Of a stretch of DNA of 64,000 nt, positions 59,602-64,000 are shown piece by piece (position 1 is the first letter of the stretch; each line of letters begins with the position of its first letter). The stretch covers positions 124,001 through 188,000 of the forward strand of contig NZ_RAQQ01000009.1 in the NCBI RefSeq assembly GCF_003610785.1, read 5' to 3'. Source of the stretch: Micromonospora globbae (lineage in GTDB: Bacteria > Actinomycetota > Actinomycetes > Mycobacteriales > Micromonosporaceae). A program made the translations under genes and the position numbers. The notes below the pieces were generated by a model. The model did no database searches. It saw nothing but the letters and a program-made list of their open reading frames with translations, and had not been told where the DNA came from.

Positions 59602-60041
59602 GGCGGCAACACTCCTCATTCTGGATGGGTGGCAGATCGTGCTTTGGTGCTTTTCCTATATGCGTCCGCAGCGCCGGTCGTGACGGTTCGCGTCCGACTA
59701 TTCGGCAGTGCGTGAGCAGGCTGTTGGCCCCGGTGACCTGCTGGAAGAACCCGGCGGGCCGAGCTTGTCCAGGCAATGTCCCGGCAACTCAAGTTCGCTT
59801 GTGAATACTTTCACGAACTCACACAATGTCAAGGGTGACGCTCAGAAAAACTCCGCGCGGTGAGCAAGCCCACAACCCATTTGTCCGGGTTCCCGAGGTG
59901 TCTGGTTACCCGCAGTACCACAGTCGAGGATCAATATAGTACGGTCCACGTGACATTGCTGACATTTCCGGCACCTGCCCTTGGCGTGGCGGCTCCGCGT
60001 CCCGTACGGCGCCGCGGTCAACCTCTGGCAGTACCCGCGAC
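59602..60041. other. AT-rich upstream region of whiB1 (440 nt, no gene)
   Basis: It is unusually A/T-rich for this genome. Besides the promoter and CRP-like site (59800-59832) it holds a direct repeat TGACATT (59951 and 59961) and TATAGT/TATATT-like boxes at 59933-59940. The frames crossing it are not convincing genes. Confidence 0.6.
59800..59832 (-). promoter_or_regulatory. whiB1 promoter with overlapping CRP-like palindrome
   Basis: On the minus strand -35 TTGACA (complement of 59827-59832) is followed after 17 nt by AGTATT (complement of 59804-59809). The sequence 59800-59815 reads TGTGA-N6-TCACG, one base from the CRP consensus TGTGA-N6-TCACA. The predicted 5' UTR is about 195 nt. The site covers the -10, so it would act differently from an upstream activator site. 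Confidence 0.5.
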
Positions 60042-60992
60042 CTAGCAGATTACTCTCAGTGCCGCAGGCACGGATGCAAATCTCACCTTCTCTCGCTCGC
60101 CCAGGTAGTCGCCGTCCAGCTGGAACGCCTGCGGGCGGCTCGCGAGGAGCGTGAACTCGGCGACGTCGTGCAGCCGCAGCACCTGCCGGCCGTGCGGATC
60201 GGGCCGCCGCGAGAAGAACTGGGTGACCGTCCGTGTCGTGCTGGGCACCCGGAGCTGCCGCAGCGCCAGCACGTCCAGGCCGAGGTCGAAGGAGGCGTCC
60301 GGGTTCGGGTTGATCTCCCGGTCGCCCAGGTACGTCCACGGCGCCGTGTTCTGGATGATCACCGTGGCCAGTTCACCCTCCACCGCCTCGCCGGGCCGAT
60401 CCAGGCGGATGGCCGGGTGCCGCCGGTCGGACGCCAGGAAGTACTGCTGGACCGTGGCGCGCAGGTACAGACTCGGGCTCGACACGCGCCCCCGGCGGCG
60501 GGCCTGCTCGACCCGGTGGATCACGGCGGCGTCCAGGCCGAAGCCCGCGCAGAACGTGAAGTAGCGGTCGTCGGCGCGGCCCAGCCCGATCGTCCGGTAG
60601 CGCCCCAGGCGGAGCGCCTCCAGGATCATGCTGGTCCCCTCCGGCCACTCGCGTGGCAGGCCCAGCGCCCGGGCGAAGACGTTGGTCGAGCCGCCCGGCA
60701 CGGTGGCCAGCGCCGGCAACCGCTCGGCCGGCGGCAGCGCGTCCGGCCCGGCCGGGAGCTGCGCCGTCAGGAGACCGTTGACCACCTCGTTCACGGTGCC
60801 GTCACCACCGAGGGTGACGACCACGTCGACCCCCTCCTCGGCCGCCGTACGGGCCAGCGCGGTCGCGTGCCCGCGCCGGCGGGTGTAGCGCACGGTGAGG
60901 TCGACTTCGCTGCGCAGCGCCCGGACCAGCACGTCCCGGGCACGCTCGCTGGTGGTGGTGGCCTTCGGATTGACCACCAGGACGGCCCGCAT
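60042..60992 (-). CDS. Diacylglycerol/lipid kinase family protein
   Basis: A 316-residue DAGK-catalytic-domain protein. The nucleotide loop is LGGDGTVNEVVNGLL (about residues 63-77), followed by TVPGGSTNVFARALG and the C-terminal FQLDGDYLG. Family members phosphorylate diacylglycerol or related lipids. ATG 60992 is preceded at 7 nt by the -10 TACAGT, so it is leaderless; GTG 61001 is less likely. The C-terminus is short and there is no membrane helix. Confidence 0.9.
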   Translation of the reverse strand: MRAVLVVNPKATTTSERARDVLVRALRSEVDLTVRYTRRRGHATALARTAAEEGVDVVVTLGGDGTVNEVVNGLLTAQLPAGPDALPPAERLPALATVPGGSTNVFARALGLPREWPEGTSMILEALRLGRYRTIGLGRADDRYFTFCAGFGLDAAVIHRVEQARRRGRVSSPSLYLRATVQQYFLASDRRHPAIRLDRPGEAVEGELATVIIQNTAPWTYLGDREINPNPDASFDLGLDVLALRQLRVPSTTRTVTQFFSRRPDPHGRQVLRLHDVAEFTLLASRPQAFQLDGDYLGEREKVRFASVPAALRVIC

Positions 60993-60999
60993 GGGCGGC

Positions 61000-61028
61000 A
61001 CTGTACTCCCCGGTAGCCCGGGTATCGT
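61000..61028. promoter_or_regulatory. Divergent leaderless promoters (lipid kinase and small membrane protein)
   Basis: The complement of 61000-61005 reads TACAGT, 7 nt before ATG 60992. TATCGT at 61023-61028 is 8 nt before GTG 61037. Confidence 0.6.
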
Positions 61029-61036
61029 GGCGTCCC

Positions 61037-61429
61037 GTGACCACCGACTCCGACCCGATCCCCGTCACGCTCCGCTGGGCGGTGCGGCTGCTGCGCGGCG
61101 AGGCCGTCGCCGTGGGGCTGGTCGCCCTCTGGCTCGTCTGGGCCGACCTGACCGCCGAGACCACCGTCGGGCTGACCTCGGCGTTGCTGGTGACGGCGTT
61201 CGCGGTGGTCGGGGCGGTCGCGCTCTGGGCGCTCGGCGGCGCGCTGGCCCGCTGCCGGGCCGGCGCGCGAGCCCCGGCGATCGTGCTCCAGTTGATGCTG
61301 CTGCCGATCGGCTGGTACATGATCCAGGGCGGGCTCGGCTGGCTGGGCGTACCGCTCATGGCGCTCGGGATCGGGGTGAGCGCGCTGCTCGTGAGCCCCG
61401 CCACCAACCGGGCGCTCGGCTTCTCCTGA
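61037..61429 (+). CDS. Integral membrane protein, function unknown
   Basis: A 130-residue protein with four hydrophobic helices (about residues 20-37, 44-66, 80-95 and 98-118) and short loops. It has no recognised motif. GTG 61037 is leaderless. It is divergent from the lipid kinase; a link with membrane lipid metabolism is only a guess. Confidence 0.7.
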   Translation: MTTDSDPIPVTLRWAVRLLRGEAVAVGLVALWLVWADLTAETTVGLTSALLVTAFAVVGAVALWALGGALARCRAGARAPAIVLQLMLLPIGWYMIQGGLGWLGVPLMALGIGVSALLVSPATNRALGFS

Positions 61430-61508
61430 CCGCCGGGCCGAGGCGCCGGTGGCGCGCCGGCACGATGCCGGCGCCGGGCCGCCGGCATTCGGCGCCCGGC
61501 CGCCGGGG

Positions 61509-61919
61509 TCAGTAGCCGGTGGAGCGGCGGGTCAGCAGCGAGATGGTGGCCCGCCCGTCGCCGGCCGTCGCGGACGCCGAGGTGGTCAACGCGGTGAGCA
61601 CCTTCCAGGCGAAGGACGACTCCGCGGGAAGCGTGGCTCCGGGGACGGTCGGCACGGTCACCTCGACGGTCAGCGCGTCCTCGGTCACCGAGAACCGGCA
61701 CTCCAGCTCGGCGTCGGGGGTGGCGATGGCCAACAACATCGCGCAGGCCTCGTCGACGGCGATGCGGAGATCCTCGATCTCGTCGAGGGCGAACTGCAAC
61801 CGGGCCGCGAGGCCGGCGGTGGCGGTGCGGAGAACCCCCAGATAGCCGCCGTCCGCGGGCACGGTGAGGTGCACGACGTCGTCGTCGGTGGCCCGCTGGC
61901 CGGTCAGTTGAGTCACCAC
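61509..61919 (-). CDS. UsfX/RsbW-like anti-sigma factor, orphan
   Basis: A 136-residue protein resembling the SigF anti-sigma factor UsfX of mycobacteria: DLRIAVDEACAMLL in the N-box helix and SSFAWKVLTALTT near the C-terminus. The N-box asparagine of true ATPases is absent, so ATP binding is doubtful. No sigma factor gene is adjacent, unlike the usfX-sigF pair. GTG 61919 (or GTG 61916) follows a G-rich stretch. Confidence 0.72.
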   Translation of the reverse strand: MVTQLTGQRATDDDVVHLTVPADGGYLGVLRTATAGLAARLQFALDEIEDLRIAVDEACAMLLAIATPDAELECRFSVTEDALTVEVTVPTVPGATLPAESSFAWKVLTALTTSASATAGDGRATISLLTRRSTGY

Positions 61920-61948
61920 TCATCCCCCCGGTCGGGGACTCTACCCGC

Positions 61949-62467
61949 TCAGCCGCCCGGACGGGCGCGGGCGGGTGCCCGCGCGGCGAGCCGGTGGAGG
62001 GCCTCGCCGCTCAGCCGGTAGGGAAGCCACTCGGTCATCCGCTCGGCCCCGATGGCGGCGTAGAAGCCGGCCGCCGGATTCCAGTCGATCATCGACCACT
62101 CCAGCCGCCGGTAACCGCGTTCGACGCAGATGGCGGCGAGCGTGGCCAGCAGCATCCGGCCGGCGCCCGTGCCCCGCGCGGCCGGGCGGACGTACAGGTC
62201 CTCCAGGTGGATGCCGTGCACACCGGCCCAGGTGGAGAAGTTGAGGAACCAGAGGGCGAAGCCCACCGGCTCGTCACGCCCGTCGACGGCCACGTGGCCG
62301 TACAGCGCGGGCGCCGGACCGAACAGCGCGGCCGTGAGCTGCTCGGCGGTGAGGTGGCACTGCTCGGGTGCGCGCTCGTACGCGGCCAGTTCGTGCACCA
62401 TCGCGACGACGGCCGGCACATCCTCGGGACGTGCCGGCCGGATCGTCGGTGTGGCCCCGGGGGTCAC
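61949..62467 (-). CDS. GNAT family N-acetyltransferase (diamine acetyltransferase-like)
   Basis: A 172-residue acetyltransferase starting with IRPARPEDVPAVVAMVHELA. The acetyl-CoA loop is RPAARGTGAGRMLLATLA, preceded by the strand HLEDLYV typical of the spermidine/diamine acetyltransferase group, and ends with WNPAAGFYAAIGAE. GTG 62467 overlaps the sodN stop as GTGA, so it is translationally coupled to sodN. Whether it acts on SodN or on a small molecule is unknown. Confidence 0.87.
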   Translation of the reverse strand: MTPGATPTIRPARPEDVPAVVAMVHELAAYERAPEQCHLTAEQLTAALFGPAPALYGHVAVDGRDEPVGFALWFLNFSTWAGVHGIHLEDLYVRPAARGTGAGRMLLATLAAICVERGYRRLEWSMIDWNPAAGFYAAIGAERMTEWLPYRLSGEALHRLAARAPARARPGG

Positions 62468-62868
62468 GCCTTCTTGGTCTCCCAGAAGATCTTGGCGATC
62501 TCGTCGATCTTCTGCAGCAGCTGGTCGGCGGTGGCCGGGTCGAGGCTGCCCTTCACACCGCCGGAGCCGGCGAGCTTCGTGGCCTCGTTGAAGAGCTGGT
62601 GCAGCTGCGGGTACTTCTCGAAGTGGGTGGCCTTGAAGTAGTCCGTCCAGAGCACCCACAGGTGGTGCTTGACCAGCTCGGCCCGCTGCTCCTTGATGAT
62701 GATCGCGCGGGTGCGGAACTCCGGGTCGGTGTTCGCCTGGTACTTCTCGCAGATCATTTTCACCGACTCGGCCTCGATGCGCGCCTGGGCCGGGTCGTAG
62801 ACACCGCAGGGCAGGTCGCAGTGGGCGCTCGCCGTGACACGGGGCGCAAGGATGCGTGGAAGTCGCAT
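62464..62868 (-). CDS. sodN: Nickel superoxide dismutase
   Basis: A 134-residue precursor. A 15-residue propeptide (MRLPRILAPRVTASA) precedes the mature N-terminus HCDLPCGVYDPAQ. This is the nickel hook in which His1, Cys2 and Cys6 bind nickel. ATG 62868 has GGAGG 6 nt upstream. Cleavage before the His is needed for activity and is done by the protease encoded divergently (62951-63301). Enzymes of this type form hexamers in the cytoplasm. A TAATGT -10 candidate lies at the complement of 62907-62912. Confidence 0.97.
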   Translation of the reverse strand: MRLPRILAPRVTASAHCDLPCGVYDPAQARIEAESVKMICEKYQANTDPEFRTRAIIIKEQRAELVKHHLWVLWTDYFKATHFEKYPQLHQLFNEATKLAGSGGVKGSLDPATADQLLQKIDEIAKIFWETKKA

Positions 62869-62950
62869 CGGGATCCTCCATGGGAAGTTTGCGATGATCC
62901 AAGACGACATTACTCCTGGACCGGCTCCCCGACGGGCTGGAGGTGAAACC

Positions 62951-63301
62951 ATGGGCCCCCGTCACCCGGCGGAGCCGCACCGGCTGCGGTGGCCGCTGAC
63001 CGCCGTGCTCGTGACCGGTCCGTCCATGGCGCCGACGCTGCGGCACGGGGACGCCGTGCTCGTCCGTCGTGGCGGCCGTCCCGTCCGTCCCGGCGACGTG
63101 GTCGTCGCGGTCTTCCGGGCCCGTCCGGACCTGCTCGTGGTCAAACGCGCGGTGCGGCCGCAGGACGGCGGCTGGTGGTTGCGCGGCGACAACGACCTCG
63201 TGACCGACGACTCCCGGGCGTACGGCGTGGCCGACGTGCGGGGTCGCGTGGTGGCGCGCTACTGGCCGCGCCCCGGCCGGGTACGGTCGCGCCCGTTATG
63301 A
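62951..63301 (+). CDS. sodX: Nickel superoxide dismutase maturation protease SodX
   Basis: A 116-residue S26/S24-type peptidase. The catalytic Ser is in GPSMAPTL (about residues 22-29) and the Lys in LVVKRAV (about 65-71), followed by the RGDND box. ATG 62951 has GGAGG 7 nt upstream. Proteins of this type remove the N-terminal extension of SodN, and the divergent placement with sodN is the standard arrangement. Confidence 0.92.
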   Translation: MGPRHPAEPHRLRWPLTAVLVTGPSMAPTLRHGDAVLVRRGGRPVRPGDVVVAVFRARPDLLVVKRAVRPQDGGWWLRGDNDLVTDDSRAYGVADVRGRVVARYWPRPGRVRSRPL

Positions 63302-63333
63302 CCCTGCTCACATCCGGGGGGCACCTCCGACAC

Positions 63334-63339
63334 TATGCT
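63334..63339 (+). promoter_or_regulatory. Candidate -10 (TATGCT) of the malic enzyme gene
   Basis: A good -10 match about 105 nt before ATG 63444; no clear -35 is seen. Confidence 0.4.
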
Positions 63340-63443
63340 CGGAAAGTGCCCGGGTGACCCCCTGCACCGCGTGCCACCGCACGGCGCCCACCTCGCGCCC
63401 GAGCCGGCCGCCCCGTCTGCTCGACAGATTCCTGGAGTCACCA

Positions 63444-64000
63444 ATGCCTTCGTCCACCGTGGACCCTGCCGATCCGGTCTTCCGGCTGCACCGGGGCGGC
63501 AAGATGGCCGTCGCCTCGACGGTGCCGCTCACCAGCCGGGAGGACCTGTCCCTCGCGTACACCCCGGGCGTCGCCCGGGTCTGTGAGGCGATCGCGGCCG
63601 ACCCGGCCCTGGCCGCCGACTACACCTGGGCCTCGCACACGGTCGCCGTGGTGACCGACGGCTCGGCGGTGCTCGGCCTCGGCAACATCGGTCCCCGCGC
63701 GGCCCTGCCGGTGATGGAGGGCAAGGCCGTGCTGTTCAAGCAGTTCGCCGGCGTCGACGCCGTCCCGGTCTGCCTGGACACGCAGGACGTGGACGAGATC
63801 GTGGCGACCGTACGCGCCCTCGCGCCCTCGTTCGGCGGGATCAACCTGGAGGACATCAGCGCGCCCCGCTGCTTCGAGGTGGAGCGCCGGCTCGACGACG
63901 CGCTGGACATCCCCGTCTTCCACGACGACCAGCACGGCACCGCCATCGTGGTGCTCGCGGCGCTGCGCAACGCCGCGACGCTGCTCAACCGCAAGCTCGG
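63444..64000 (+). CDS. NAD(P)-dependent malic enzyme, 3' truncated by the window
   Basis: The first 185 residues of a malic enzyme (malate to pyruvate and CO2). The N-terminal domain shows AYTPGVARVC with the catalytic tyrosine, NIGPRAALPVMEGKAVLFKQ with the catalytic lysine region, and the metal site HDDQHGTAIV. ATG 63444 has GGAG 6 nt upstream. The NAD-binding domain is beyond the window, so cofactor preference cannot be judged. Confidence 0.92.
   Translation, partial: MPSSTVDPADPVFRLHRGGKMAVASTVPLTSREDLSLAYTPGVARVCEAIAADPALAADYTWASHTVAVVTDGSAVLGLGNIGPRAALPVMEGKAVLFKQFAGVDAVPVCLDTQDVDEIVATVRALAPSFGGINLEDISAPRCFEVERRLDDALDIPVFHDDQHGTAIVVLAALRNAATLLNRKL

Noticed and set aside
59842..60339. 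Minus-strand ORF running from the whiB1 upstream region into the lipid kinase gene
   Set aside because: It overlaps the real lipid kinase frame, has no ribosome-binding site or domain, and crosses the AT-rich regulatory region.

Overview
The window is a stretch of core chromosome from a high-GC actinobacterium, most likely a Micromonospora or another Micromonosporaceae. The evidence is the very high GC and GC-rich third codon positions, three WhiB proteins, a mycoredoxin, a DUF397 plus XRE/DUF5753 pair, a DUF5709 protein, a nickel superoxide dismutase and the 24-residue ribosomal protein bL37. Gene order is also like that of Mycobacterium tuberculosis in two blocks, judged from memory of that genome. 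Block 1 is adnB, nudC, mrx1, uvrD2, whiB7, ABC1 kinase, ThiF-like protein, DUF2342 zincin, PDZ/Lon-like protease and UPF0182 (about 1-23 kb). Block 2 is rsgA, aroA, SRAP protein, sigR/sigH, its anti-sigma factor, a biotinyl carrier, a PdtaS-like kinase and whiB1 (about 39-60 kb). I see no insertion sequence, prophage, integrase or CRISPR array.

Layout. 0-5 kb: end of the AdnB helicase-nuclease, cold shock protein, an active/inactive pair of M16 peptidases, and nudC. 5-9 kb: small regulators, an MFS exporter and mycoredoxin. 9-12 kb: uvrD2, then whiB7 behind a long leader with an upstream ORF and a terminator/antiterminator switch. 12-25 kb: ABC1 kinase, ThiF-like protein, a DnaA-box cluster, three protease-type genes, the large UPF0182 membrane protein, an ECF sigma factor with a membrane partner, and two identical initiator tRNA genes. 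25-39 kb: solute-binding lipoprotein, purC, acetate transporter, glpK, a divergent PRPP synthetase paralogue, anti-sigma-type ATPases, a NarL-type two-component pair, SDR, GT4 and a DMT transporter. 39-47 kb: aroA-rsgA-hisN, SRAP, a WhiB, then the thiol-oxidative stress locus sigR-rsrA, bL37 and a biotinyl carrier. 47-55 kb: TetR/MFS efflux pair, TPR protein, SIS protein, PdtaS-like kinase and a GT39-type membrane enzyme. 55-59 kb: sulfate assimilation operon (leader peptide, sulfite reductase, zinc-ribbon protein, cysH, sirohydrochlorin chelatase). 59-64 kb: whiB1, lipid kinase, UsfX-like anti-sigma factor, GNAT-sodN, sodX and the start of malic enzyme.

The main theme is expression control. 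About eighteen genes have a TANNNT-type -10 hexamer only 6-8 nt before the start codon and no ribosome-binding site, which predicts leaderless mRNAs. Three redox or stress loci carry elaborate 5' control: the whiB7 attenuator, a SigR-type promoter that could yield a longer SigR isoform, and a leaderless leader peptide before the sulfur genes. Redox and sulfur functions recur (mycoredoxin, SigR/RsrA, sulfate reduction, Ni-SOD, iron-sulfur WhiB proteins).

All functions are inferred by reading motifs and family resemblance; no database search or folding program was run.
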